Origin: Trichopria drosophilae
Lineage: Eukaryota > Arthropoda > Insecta > Hymenoptera > Diapriidae
Direction: 5' to 3'
NCBI GenBank assembly: GCA_030407085.1
Contig: CM059582.1
Span: 90,446,501 to 90,510,500 of the forward strand
DNA length: 64,000 nucleotides
This document shows positions 42,767 through 53,192 of this stretch, one piece after another. Below the pieces are notes generated by a model. It saw nothing but the letters and a program-made list of their open reading frames with translations, made no database searches and had not been told where the DNA came from. The position numbers and the translations under genes are program-made. Each line of letters opens with the position of its first letter. Within the stretch, counting starts at the first letter, position 1.

Positions 42767-42972
42767 GGCAACTCGTGTTGCTCAAAACGCCGAATTTGCC
42801 GCCGACTAAATGGCCACTCGCGCGAATCATACAGTGTCACGCAGGATCCGACGGTGTAATTCGAGTGGTGAAGATTCGTACGTCCACCAACGAATTGTCT
42901 AGGCCTATATCGCAGCTAGCTCTCTTGCCTATTGACTTAGAGTCAAACGTAGATACGGATGCTGCGACCTAG
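42740..42972 (+). pseudogene. BEL integrase C-terminal remnant (DUF5641)
   Basis: In a different frame from the polyprotein, VSVGQLVLLKTPNLPPTKWP, then RVVKIRTSTNELSRPISQLA, is the DUF5641 domain that ends BEL/Pao integrases. It is followed by a stop at 42970-42972 and a short untranslated part before the purine tract. The large gap in between marks an internal deletion. Confidence 0.9.
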
Positions 42973-43063
42973 ATAATAATTAGATCTAAAGTTTTATGTA
43001 CGATAGTTTAAGTTTTGTTACTACTATTTGCGACGCATGGGATTGCGTCACCGCGGGGGAGGA

Positions 43064-43505
43064 TGTTGCGTTTTGCAATTCGCGCGAATAACCAACTTTC
43101 CGCAATTTTGACGCGACCCGATGGTGTCGCCCTCTTTTACTCGGAATCGCGAATCGGAGTTGCGCGTTCTCCCGCGCTCTCTTTAAGCAGCGTGGTTACC
43201 GTGTAACACGTTTTCCGGCGGACCGACAGTCACAGCTCATCCATCAAAACCGCAACCACGCGAATGAACCGTTTTTTTCGATTAGGCATCGCGAATTCAG
43301 TTTTCCGATATTCTAACCGGTAACTGTGGTTGCTACAAACTCAGCGCAACATTGCTCTTTTGTGAATTCTTATGTGTTATAGTGAGAGCCTTGAAGGAAA
43401 TTAAAAGTGCTGCTCAAATCCTAATCCAGTGTCATTATTGTGAGACCCTCATCTCATACCGTGAGTCGGTTGGGGAGGCCTGAGACCTTTATGCATAAAC
43501 GAACA
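43064..43505 (+). repeat. BEL 3' LTR
   Basis: The 442-bp LTR runs TGTTGCGTTTTG to AACGAACA, immediately after the purine-rich tract. GACTC follows at 43506-43510. Confidence 0.95.
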
Positions 43506-43510
43506 GACTC

Positions 43511-44161
43511 CAAAACGTACGAAAAGAAAAAAAACTTGGCGGAAGAGGCAAGTTAACGAATAAAGTGATAAAAAAACTCTCAACATATTATGGTTTGAGT
43601 ATCCAAAGAAATGTAGACAGCGTTGAAAATATGAAGAAATCAATTATGGCTACTTATTTTCATATTTTTTCAGCAAAAGAAGAGCCGAATCATGAAAACT
43701 GTCCGGTTGGAGCCGATAGCTGGTGCAAGTGGCAGAAAGCTATCGCTTTAAACACAGATCCAAAACTTGAAGATCTTACTCCATTACTTTCTGAAGAAAG
43801 AAAACGGCATGTTCTGAGCAGAGAAAATTTACTAGAAAGATGTTTGGGTGGCCATACACAAAATGCGAACGAAAGTTTTAACTCCACAATTTGGCGATTA
43901 GCTCCAAAACATGTTCATTCTGGAGTGAAAATTATCGAGATCTCCGCCTACATTTCTACCGGAGTGTTTAATGAAGGCTACACTTCCATCCCGCGAATAA
44001 TGAACACACTGGGAATCATTGTTGGCACCCAATCCAAAGCTTTCGCCGAAAAAAGCGATGAGACGCGGATAACAAGGCAGAACACAATGAGACTTTCCGA
44101 GACAAAAGAGGCTCGTACAGCCCGAAAACAACTTCAACTGGAAACCAATCAACTTTTGTAG
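43511..44161 (+). pseudogene. MULE copy 2 transposase, 3' part
   Basis: The frame resumes after the BEL duplication with a Lys-rich segment, then STYYGLSIQRNVDSVENM, EEPNHENCPVG, and DSWCKWQKA. The motif CLGGHTQNANESFNSTIW supplies the third catalytic residue (E). The C-terminus is helical (RNTMRLSETKEARTARKQ; KQLQLETNQLL). It stops at 44159-44161. The first half of this segment matches MULE copy 1, which lacks everything after NHENC. Confidence 0.88.
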
Positions 44162-44761
44162 GAAGCTGAAGGATTATTGTATGAGCCTGGAATTGCTGAT
44201 TGAGCTGTAAGTCACTAAAACTAATAGTTTTATCGTATTGAAACTTTAAACGCGATTATCTCGAAACTGTATTTTCAACAACTGCTGCCACTGTAGCTCA
44301 AAAAGTTGTTGATCGATCAGGCTGAAATTTGGGGAGGTTTCAGTCTATAATATTATCGAAAGGATATACCTAAATTTATAAGAATATCGCGAAAATAAAT
44401 TACTTTTTTGGGGTAAAAAGTGTTAAAAAAATAGTCGAAAATTTGAATTTTTTATTAAAATGCCTACCAAATTTTTAATTTTGCACTTTTTAATAATCTT
44501 ATAGGTACATCCTTCGCCTAAACTCATAAGTAATCGAAAAACTTTTTGATTTTTTGTTTCAGACCGCTACAAAAAACATGACAATGGCAGCCTTTTTCCA
44601 CCTCGCGCAAAAGACGCCAAATTGTGAAGCCTGTAACGCCGTCATTTTCTTTTGTAAACAAAAAAAAAATATTTTTTTTAGTACTTGACATCTACAATTA
44701 AAGTATGCCAAAAGTTGAAATTGATGAAGAAAATTGTTCAAAAATTGCTTATTTTCGTGCT
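44162..44761 (+). other. MULE copy 2 3' non-coding region
   Basis: AT-rich sequence between the transposase stop and the terminal repeat TACTTAGTTTTCTCCCCTT. No ORF with recognisable features. Confidence 0.6.
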
Positions 44762-44782
44762 TCTACTTAGTTTTCTCCCCTT

Positions 44783-45556
44783 TAAATAGGGAAAATGTGA
44801 TTCCTTTATGAAAATTTAATATTAAAAATTTTAATATTTAGTAATGCCTATTGCGAAAATTGTTATTCGGAATATAAAATTTTAATAATGTCCATTCGAA
44901 AAATTAAGATTATCAATAATTGATATTCTTCATATTAAAAATCAAAACTGATTACATTAAAAATTGTGCATACAATATGAAAGCAGTTTTATAAATATGT
45001 GAAGTTTTCTACCTTCAATAAAATTATATTTTATGTTTTAAATTTATTATTTAATAAATTAACGAGGACATCACGCAATCCATTAAAAAACGCGTGATGT
45101 CCCTTCACTCAGCTCATTCATTCTCTCTGTGTAAGTTTTTTGCGAAATGAAAATAAATAAGCTGAGCATTGACCAGCTTCTATTGAACAAAACGAAGTGC
45201 GACTTTGTTTGGGGATTTCGTCGCCATCTACCGGACCCCGAGAGAACACACATGGTTTCATACATGTACATCGATTGCATTTCGGCCGTCACCGGCGCCA
45301 TAACTCATAAATATAATAGTAAGCATAAAATAAAATAGTAGCATATCATTTTATATAAAATAAGTTGAGTCACACGTAACCAGTTCACCTACATTTATCT
45401 CTACTTTCCTAAACGGAAGTAAATGGATATCGCAACTTTCTAATCCCCATATTAAAATTTAATATTCACGGTCTCTCAGTGTAAGACTGTTTTTGAAGTC
45501 CATTGTATTGCTAGTAATTCGGTCGAAGGTCACTTTGCTTTTAGAATAACAACGAC
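44783..45556 (+). repeat. Mar2 internal non-coding region (matches 14030-14830 inverted)
   Basis: From AAATAGGG through the AT palindrome, CGCGTGATGTCCCTTCACTC, GTCGCCATCTACCGGACCCC and ACTGAGAGACCGTGAAT-like phrases, this follows the reverse complement of Mar1 with many point differences. It starts directly at the MULE end, suggesting the MULE went in near the inner border of the left TIR. Confidence 0.85.
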
Positions 45557-46050
45557 AGAACGGGATGGTTAAGTGGTTAGCGTACTCGCCTCGTAATCTG
45601 AACGTTCTCTAGGTCTCGAGTTCGAATCCCCGTCGAGGAATTTTCTTCTGTTTGTTTTCCATTTGTTTGGAAAATCGACGAAGTAAACATTGCTCGGCGA
45701 AGGTACGAATTCGGGACCGCTGTCAACCTCCGTCGGCAGTTTGCCGGTACCGTCCAGCGACTTTTCCGCGGTCGGTGCGTCGTGGGCATTACCTCGGAAA
45801 AAAAAATGGGGTAAGACCCGCGTCGCACGTGTCCCGGCATAGACCGCAGAATAGGTTAATGGCGGTTCCGTCATTGGGGTGGGGGGACTGGCTCTGGGTG
45901 GGTGTTATGTTGTCCTGTTCCGTCATGTATCGTGTCTGTGTGTTATCCATCCTATACCTCTCCACCCGAGAGCCGACCCGCGAATAGGCATCAAAGTCAT
46001 TAAAACGGAGGAAAATACCAAATCCTTTATCCTTTTTTTTTAACAATTTT
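45557..46050 (+). mobile_element. SINE with tRNA-derived head
   Basis: Mar1 at this place reads straight through, so the roughly 490-bp insert is defined by comparison. It starts with a tRNA-like stretch: an A-box-like TGGTTAAGTGGTTAGCG and a B-box-like GAGTTCGAATCCC. It continues GC-rich and ends GGGTGGGTGT, CCGACCCGCGAATAGGC, GTCATTAAAAC and a T-run. The last 170 bases are related to the element at 15800-16245. It is non-coding and probably moved by a LINE. Confidence 0.85.
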
Positions 46051-46110
46051 CAGTTTACGTGACTATTTTTTGTCTACCCTTCATTGCTTAAATTGAATTG
46101 CAAGTTAAAA

Positions 46111-47171
46111 ATGAATTCTGCTACAATTCCCGAAAAATCGAAATGATTCTTGTTTATGGTGAATGTAGGAGGAATATTGACGATGCTGTTGCGTTGTATG
46201 CTGAGCGTTTTCCAGATAATGCTCGCTCGCGCTCTTTTTTTTACAAAGTTGTGAATGCCTTTCACTCTGATGGCAGCGTACAAATGAAAAAAAGGAAGCG
46301 AAGATTAACAGTTACAGGAGAAGCTAACGAAGTAGCTGTACTAGCAGCTATTCACCAATATCCACATGTAAGTACACGACAATTACATCGCGATTCCGGC
46401 ATTTCCAGAGACAGTATTCAAAGAATATTGTATCGTCATAAGTTTCACCCACATCACATTTCACTGCATCAGAAACTACATAGCGATGATTTTCATAACC
46501 GAGTGGTGTTTTGTGAATGGGCACTTCAAATAATGCAAACGAACCACAATTTCTTTGTTAATGTATTATTTTCAGATGAACCTACATTCACGAACCATGG
46601 TGGCGTCAATAGGCATAACATGCTTTATTGGAGCGTAGAAAATACCCATTGGTTACATGTTAATCATCAACGTCCTTGGTCGGTGAACGTTTGGTGTGGA
46701 ATCATAGGAAATAAACTCATTGGTCCTTATTTCATTGAAGGTAATTTGAATGGAACAAATTATCGAGATTTCCTAGAAAAAGAACTACCATTACCACTTG
46801 ACGATGTTGCTATGGACGTCCGACAGACAATGTGGTTTCAGCATGATGGTTGCCCAGCACATTTTTCAAGAGTAGCAAGGGAAGTACTAGACCGTGATTA
46901 CAATGGTCGGTGGATTGGTACAGGTGGCCCCATTAATTAGCAGGCGAGGTCACCTGATTTAACATCTCCGGATTTGTTCCTATGGGGTTACCTAAAAGGT
47001 AAGGTTTGTGAACAAGTACCAACGACTCGTGAAAAAATGGTGGAACGCATAAGAACTGCTTGCGCAGAAATTTCTGCAGATATGATACTATCCTTTAGAA
47101 AGTCATTTGAAGAAAGAATAAATAAATGCATTGAAGTAGAAGGTCAACATTTCGAACACTTACTCAAGTAA
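46111..47171 (+). pseudogene. Mar2 transposase pseudogene (DD41D)
   Basis: About 90% like the Mar1 transposase. The ATG at 46111 is followed within 12 codons by a 1-base deletion in an A-run. An in-frame TAG (46938-46940) replaces the Trp before QARSPDLTS. The catalytic Asp motifs LFSDEPTF, QHDGCPAHF and SPDLTSPD are kept, with a Ser-to-Pro change beside the first. It could not make a full-length enzyme. Confidence 0.92.
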
Positions 47172-47340
47172 GTGAACAGTGAGAGGCAAGGGGACTCACG
47201 TAAACCAAGCACCACAAAGGGAACAGAAAAATACTACGTCCACGTCGTTGTTCCTGGGTAACGCTAAATGTATTTTTTTCCCGGCTTTGTTAGAATAACC
47301 GTATTTCATATCCGCTACGCGGGGCGAAAGTTGTCAATTC

Positions 47341-47680
47341 CGTCTGAGTGCCCCCGCGCATGCACACTTCGTTCTCGTTACTCCCTTGGGGCAAAAAGTG
47401 CTGCCCGCGGGAGTAATAGATGCGTCCAGGAAAAAACTAGCGTATGTTTCACGAGAGGAATGCGCGCGCACCTCGTGAGAGGGTTGCCCTCGCTTCGCTC
47501 GCGCAGCAAACCTTCCACTCGGGGATCACGCTCTTTCCTCCCTTAAAGCATAATATACTATTTTTTACACACAACCAAATCCATGATTATTTTTCAGATA
47601 ACTTCCATTGTAGCGGCTAGAAAACACATTACAAGAATAATATAAAGTCAAAGAAAAACGAACATTTCGTAGTGGTGGCA
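47341..47680. other. Unassigned insert between Mar2 transposase and its right end
   Basis: Mar1 homology stops after CGAAAGTTGTCAATTCCG near 47342. A GC-rich stretch and then AT-rich sequence follow, with no feature I recognise, before the Mar-type subterminal block resumes near 47680. Confidence 0.45.
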
Positions 47681-48061
47681 TTGAATAGTATTTTTAAAAT
47701 AAAATACGTCTACTATTATTTATCAGATGTGATGTGAATTCTGGAGACGTCGAATTTAAGGGATTTTTTACTTTCGCTTTTTGTCGACTACAGGGTCATC
47801 TGTGAACCACAATGTAATAGCTCCTAGGTCAAGTTGGTGTACTTTTTTCCGGAGAATCCAAATCTGCAATAAAAATTGGAGGTTCCTATTTAAGTTTTAT
47901 TGTTTTCCCCCCACCCCACCCCCTGGAGGTGGGGGAGGGGGTCAATTTCATTATCAGTGGATGCCCCTCTTCGTGTCGAACAACTTTCATCCGACACCTT
48001 TTTTGATTCTGTGCATAGTTCTCGAGATATTTCTATGTCTTCAGATAAATCGGCCACTCTG
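47681..48061 (-). repeat. Mar2 right TIR and subterminal block
   Basis: Read on the minus strand from 48061: CAGAGTGGCCGATTTATC, GACATAGAAATATCTCGAG, the CCCC/GGGG hairpin, GATTTGGATTCTCCGG, then the TACGTCTAC-type subterminal block shared with 36500-36580. The tip has lost one match (CAGAG for CAGGG). Confidence 0.82.
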
Positions 48062-48093
48062 CATTCCAAGCACTTTTGATAGACGAGTTATAA

Positions 48094-48095
<2 letters not shown>

Positions 48096-48156
<61 letters not shown>

Positions 48157-48159
48157 TGC

Positions 48160-48201
<42 letters not shown>
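48096..48201. repeat. (TG)n / (TGCG)n microsatellite
   Basis: About 106 bases of GT repeats with a central GTGC tract, starting 34 bases outside the Mar2 right tip. It reads open in several frames but is not a gene. Confidence 0.95.
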
Positions 48202-48203
<2 letters not shown>

Positions 48204-48316
48204 AATACAGAACTATTTTTGTCTGTCAGATATTATATTTGTTAAATTGTGCAGTAATTCTATATAGGAAGTGTGTAGTTTTTTAACATCTTCTTTAATG
48301 TTTGTACTGTGTTCTT

Positions 48317-48620
48317 CTAAAATGATGTGACACATTTCAGAAATGGTTTAAACCATATAGGTTCTGTGTCAAAAATAAACACATTGCTCCAACCAAACAC
48401 ATGATCTGATTCCAATTGATGTTTTAAGATTACGGATTTAACTGATGATTTTTTACAATTATATTTGTGTTCAGAAATTCTGGTTTGTAAAGATCTTTTT
48501 GTTTCTCCTACATAAGACACTGGACAATTTTTACATTGTAATCTGTAAACTACGTTGATATTGTCACCTGTTTTTTATTTATCTTTTCCGTTAGTAATAA
48601 TCTTATTGAGTTTATTATGG
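48317..48620 (-). pseudogene. Penelope-like element fragment: GIY-YIG endonuclease
   Basis: Read on the minus strand: NKLNKIITNGKDK, a stop at 48575-48577, NVVYRLQCKNCPVSYVGETK (CxxC plus the YVG half of GIY-YIG), then RSLQTRISEHKYNCKK and SVILKHQLESDHVF. R and E/H residues sit in the positions expected for the nuclease active site. This is the C-terminal endonuclease of Penelope-like retroelements. The upstream reverse transcriptase is absent. Confidence 0.85.
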
Positions 48621-48670
48621 TTCCTATTTAAGATGTATTGTTTTTCCCCCACCCCACCCCCAGGGGGCGG
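48618..48670 (-). repeat. Short mariner-TIR fragment
   Basis: GGTTCCTATTTAAG, TTGTTTTT and CCCCCACCCCACCCCCAGGG match the hairpin part of the Mar TIR (compare 15064-15115). It is an orphan fragment about 50 bases long. Confidence 0.65.
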
Positions 48671-49569
48671 TCATTGTCACTGATATCTTTTAGATATCCA
48701 TAAGACATCTTTTAGATATATCGAAATAGTTATTTTTGGCCCGCCGGGCGTAAAATAGAGTTTTACGCCTCCGGGTGCGTAAAATGAAAATAATTGTTGT
48801 ATGTTAATTATCGATAAGTTTGAATTACCTACTTATTTTAAAATAAACTTCGATTGCAATAATTTTTTTTATGTCAATTTTCAATAAATTTGAACTATTG
48901 AGTTATTTTAAATTAAAAATTAAAGATTTAAATTAAATTGTCAACAATATAGAAGAGTGGCATATAAACAAAAATACCAAGAATCCATGGATCACTAAAG
49001 CTGTTTACATTCGCCACAATAAACAAAGCGTACGTCGATATGCCGCGAATTTTGTATTTTAAATTTTGATTACCATTTATTTCCTTTCAAACTATGATGA
49101 TTTATTTTCTTTAAGGGGGGGGGGGTATGTTCAAAAGTGCATAAAATGCTATTTACACTGAAACAAAATATATTATAAAATATATTATTTTTATTTTATT
49201 ATTTACTTTTGAGTACATACTTTTCAAATCGGGGGGGGGGGGGCCTAAACCCCCCTTCCACTCCTAAACCCTTCACGTCATATTTATTCGAAAATTTGTC
49301 ATTGAACTTTACACTGCCGGCGTTAAATCATTTTTCACCTCCACATCCCTACTAGTTTCTGTAATGCGGTTGCGAATTTTACGCTCGCTGACCAAAAAAT
49401 AATGTTCGTATTACGGGCGTAAAATTTTACTTTAAGAATCGCGACACCGTCGAGCTGGCTTGGCCAATTAATATTTCGAACATTACTATTTCGTCTGAAG
49501 AGCGTAAAAGAACTTATGCGTTCATAGGTGATCACCGCGGCCGAGAGGCTGGCAAAGACTACCCCTGGG
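48671..49569. other. Unassigned sequence with G-runs
   Basis: AT-rich with G-runs at about 49117-49126 and 49231-49242, and an inverted pair around GCCGGGCGTAAAAT / TTTTACGCCTCCGGG (48742-48777). No gene recognised. Confidence 0.4.
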
Positions 49570-50115
49570 GGGTAGCGGGTCGAAACGTCGAAATTTGATG
49601 AAAAACTATAGGGTAATTTTTTTACCGAGGTGACCAAATTCAATACTTTTTCAGACAATAGTCATAAGCATTTTAAACCAGTTTTTATGGCATTATCGTT
49701 GACTTTAGGAAGAAAATGCATACAACCTTTTTTGCAGAGAATTTCATGCTCTATCTTTTTTGTTTGAAAGATTTTTTAATCAAATTTGTATTTTTCAAAA
49801 TAAATGCAAAAAACTACGAAGAAACTTAATTTGGGCTAATGTTTTTTCGTAATGGACGGATGGATCTGCGCCAAAATCTAATCAGATCTAAGTTATGCCA
49901 AGGCACGTATTTTAACAAAAAATGTTTGTCATTACGCTTATACGAACGCGAGTTATCGCGAGACAAAAAAACGGGACGTACGGACGTACAAGATCACGGA
50001 CACAATTTTTTTTACTGTTGAATTGGGGTCCTTAGGGTCTGATACGTCGACATTTGATGAAAAACTGTAGGGTAATTTTTATGCCCGAAGTGACCAAATT
50101 CAATACTTCGTCCAG
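49570..50115 (+). repeat. Dispersed repeat D1, longer copy with terminal direct repeats
   Basis: About 80 bases beginning near GTCGAAACGTCGAAATTTGA (49578) recur near 50040 (TACGTCGACATTTGATGAAA, GGTGACCAAATTC versus AGTGACCAAATTC). The 49800-50115 part is the inverted partner of 11431-11745. Non-coding. Confidence 0.7.
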
Positions 50116-50289
50116 ACCTAAGATCTGGGTAGAAGTAATTATAGATACCGTATCCATAAAATTTTGGTATCGGGATGAATGTAAGTACTTCACCAGCGTT
50201 CATAGTTTCTACTGAAGTCTGTATAAACACATCAACTTGCCAATGACTTTTATTAATCTGTTTGTAATCTTATTGTTTTAAAGACATAA
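50116..50289. other. Unassigned sequence
   Basis: AT-rich sequence between D1 and the unnamed pseudogene. Nothing recognised. Confidence 0.35.
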
Positions 50290-52075
50290 GAAATTATTTG
50301 GGATCTTGCGTTGTGATTTATGGCCCAACGTTGTCATGCAGATAGAGAATTCGTTGGGTTAATATTGGCTTTGCCATTAATAGTTTGTTCGAGTGTCAGA
50401 TCAACTGGAACTCTGGATAAAGGTTTGTTAGTTCTTCGAATGCCAAACGATCGTTGTTCCAGTGCCAAGCGCAGTCCTGGATGTGTATTATAGTTGTTCT
50501 ACAGTTTGCTCACGTAATATACCAACCAACGAAAATCATTTTGGTGATTAAAAGCCAAGAATAAGTTAGCAATTTTTGCAAGAACGGATATGTACATTTT
50601 CATATTTCCTGTCCTGCCACTCTTATTTAGGGTGTTATAGTCGGAGACAAATTTTTTATATAGAGCATAAAACTGCGGTTTTTCCATGGCCTCCATTCAG
50701 GGTTTTCTACATGAATCTGTCGCATTCTTCCATTAATGCCAGAGTCTCTTTGTGCTCTACCTTTGTGTAGGTGAATGATTATCCTTGAATTGTCATCAGA
50801 AATCTACAACCGATTCCTCGACAACGACTTGCTCATAGTAGACGAACGCATCAAAATGCAACAGTGTATCTTTGGTTATCGTTGTAAATGCCAGCTCCGT
50901 TTCGAGTTCTTCTACAACATAGTAACCACAACAATTACCTAATATGTTGACTAAGTCTATTATTTTTGCTTGTAAGACTTTTCAATGCCATACCAAGAGT
51001 TAGGTACTTGGATGATTTTATATTTCCATTCGCGGTCACATATGCGACGTCTTGACCAATTGAAGAAATTTCCAATTGGCGTGAAGACTTTTTTAATTGT
51101 TGACGTGCTTGGCTAATACCCTTGCCGTCGCCCCAAAAAATACATCCCTGTAGGCATCTCAAGGATTCTGGGATGGATTCCAACTCTCCTCGAATACTGT
51201 CTTCAACCCTCAAATCTTTCGGTAATGTATTGTTTTTCACATTGAGGATATCCCGCCTTATTCATTATAAATTCGATCGATTCGTAGATACGCTCTCTGT
51301 CTTCCATTTTCTCCCACAACTTATGATTGTTGACTACGAGCCCCGAAAATGGAGCAATTACTTTTCTATTCTGTATATTTATTATTTTAAGTTCATTGTT
51401 AAATGTTGTTATCGATTGTTTCTCCAAATGCTCTATCGAAAAAAGGGCTGTATTTCTGCGGCGGGACGTTATTATAATGCTCATGTAATAATTTCAAATA
51501 CTTTTCTGTAGCAAATTTAAAGGAAAGGCATTCATTATTTTGAATGGCATGTGCGCGAATAAAATAGCACAGGTTAGTGAACGCATTAGCGTGACTTTGC
51601 CTCTTTCTATGCCAAGCATTTTTTTTCCTTCTGCATACTTTTGGCAACGCCATTGAAGAAGGGATTTGCAATGTTTATGATATAGAATATCGTTGACATC
51701 TTTGTATTCATTAATGTTTCGTTACTCTCTCTCTCTCTCTCTTTCTGGAGTGATAATTGAACCACTCTTGTGAAATAGTCGTTTTTCACTCTTTAAGGAT
51801 TTCATTCTATATCGAGTGAATCTTCACTCTAAATAAAGTGAAAACCCACTGTTTCATAAAGTTCACAAAGCTCAATTTTCACTTCATATAGAGTGAATTT
51901 TTACTCCAAGAAATTTGGAAACTAAAAACGCAGCACCTTTACAATTGTGGTGCGTTGCTCTTGACGATGGAATTTCTTCAAAAGACTCCATCAGCGATTG
52001 ATTTTCTGCAGTTTCTGGGTTAGAGATTAGAGGTACGGGGAACATCTTTCTTACAATTAACGGACGATGCATCTG
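50290..52075 (-). pseudogene. Decayed gene of an unnamed multi-copy protein family
   Basis: Several overlapping minus-strand frames join into one broken protein. In order: a C/H-bearing part (51671-51399, FTNLCYFIRAHAIQNN); VIAPFSGLVVNNHKLWEKME (51484-51203); EISSIGQDVAYVTANGNIKS and LTLGMALKSLTS (51240-50935); VVEELETELAFTT and DAFVYYEQVVVEE (about 50800-50930); LYKKFVSDYN and LFLAFNHQNDFRWLVYYVSK (50696-50499); and RVPVDLTLEQTIN (about 50370-50410). The pattern resembles large uncharacterised proteins repeated in insect, mollusc and cnidarian genomes, but I cannot name the family or its function. Multiple frame changes show it is dead. Confidence 0.55.
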
Positions 52076-53192
52076 TCGGCATTCTCAAGGTAGTAAAATT
52101 TGTGTAACACTTTGCATGATATCCATAATAGTCGTATTTGCAACACGTGATAACTGAACATTTGAATAAATAGAATGCCGTCGAGACTTTTTCTTTTTGC
52201 GATAATCAACTATCTCCTAACATTTCATTAAAGTCTGCTCACTAAATTGTTTAACTTTTCCGTCCACTTCCTTGCAAAACACAGTTTACGGTTTTTATTG
52301 CGAAGCCGTTTCGAAATCAGCTGTCCATTCACGCAAGAAATGGATATGCAGATTATTTACTACAGACAGTCGTAACGATACCTCATTACTGTGATATTAT
52401 GAATAAAGCAGGTTCATATAATTCAACAACTGTACATGAAATAAACCATTGTATCGAACTCTGCAAACGCTTTTTCAAATCAAAATTCAAATAAATTCTC
52501 AATATAAAGTCATGATCCACATAACTACATTCAATTTTCAAAATGAAAACGAACAGCAAAATATCTCAACGTTTTGGCCAGCGAGTTAGGACCCTCAATA
52601 CAATGCTTCATTAACCAAAATAGAAAATATATACATATATAACATCTTACAAACAATTTTTAGTCAAAATTTCTTTACAATTAAAAATTGATCTTACCAA
52701 CAATCTTTTATAAGATACACAATCCGTTTTGTGCATATTATAAAAAGTCCATTTTTATAACTAGTTCGCGACAATTACAAATAAAGAGACTTTCAAATGA
52801 ATTAGTGAAGAAAAAAGCATTCTGACGAATAATCCCCAATTATACTGACTGAAAAGTCAAAAAATGTTGTTTCTCATTTTCATTTTTAAAATTGAGTGAA
52901 GTTATATGTATAAAGGCCGTGTACCAAGAATTTATTTGAATTTTGATTAATAACGTAGGTTGTTAATGTATGTCTGCGAAATTTGGCCGAGAAGAACGCG
53001 ATCTTTCGTATGACAGCCCTGTTTCTGGCAGATAGATATTTATCTGAAGCTACTACAAAACAATTACGCGTAGTTTTTAGTGTATAAAAACAAATTCTTG
53101 TTACAACGTGGGTAAAATGCGGTTTTTGCCATTTTTAATTTTTTTTAGACGGCTTTTACATCCAGTTTTAACAAAAAATATTGTTCGATGTG
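52076..53192. other. Unassigned sequence
   Basis: AT-rich and without recognisable coding or repeat structure. Its right border is where LINE homology begins. Confidence 0.4.

Larger units (their letters stand above)
38280..43505 (+). mobile_element. BEL/Pao LTR retrotransposon, internally deleted
   Basis: The 5226-bp element has LTRs of 442 bp at each end, a GACTC target duplication, a PBS-like sequence just inside the 5' LTR and a purine-rich tract (CGCGGGGGAGGA) just before the 3' LTR. It encodes gag, protease and reverse transcriptase in one frame. Most of RNase H and all of the integrase core are missing between about 42720 and 42770, where the frame jumps to the extreme integrase C-terminus. 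The LTRs differ at four positions. It sits inside the transposase frame of MULE copy 2. Confidence 0.95.
36835..44782 (+). mobile_element. MULE copy 2 with terminal repeats, split by BEL
   Basis: A 19-base terminal inverted repeat, AAGGGGAGAAAACTAAGTA, occurs at 36835 and in reverse complement ending at 44782. Inside are a Mutator-like transposase (37241-38279 and 43511-44161) and a long 3' non-coding part. Without the BEL insertion and its 5-bp duplication the element is about 2.7 kb. I could not find the 9-11-bp target duplication expected for MULEs. Confidence 0.85.
36206..48061 (+). mobile_element. Mar2: mariner-type element filled with nested insertions (inferred)
   Basis: A TIR tip (CAGGGTGGCCGATTTATC) starts at 36206 after TA. 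An inverted tip (GGCCACTCTG) ends at 48061. These two ends share variants that Mar1 lacks (GACATAGAAATATC; an AAGGTGT phrase; a subterminal AAAGTAGACGTATTT block). Between them lie a MULE (36835-44782) containing a BEL element, then Mar1-like non-coding DNA, a SINE, and a transposase pseudogene. Taken together this is one Mar-type element of roughly 3.4 kb expanded to 11.9 kb. That both ends belong to the same insertion is inference. The right TA has become CA. Confidence 0.6.

Noticed and set aside
45557..45645. A functional tRNA gene
   Set aside because: A- and B-box-like motifs are present, but the acceptor and anticodon stems do not pair well and the sequence continues into a SINE body.
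47781..48286. Cys/Val-rich open frames across the TG microsatellite
   Set aside because: Pure translation of a GT/GC repeat, with no protein family.
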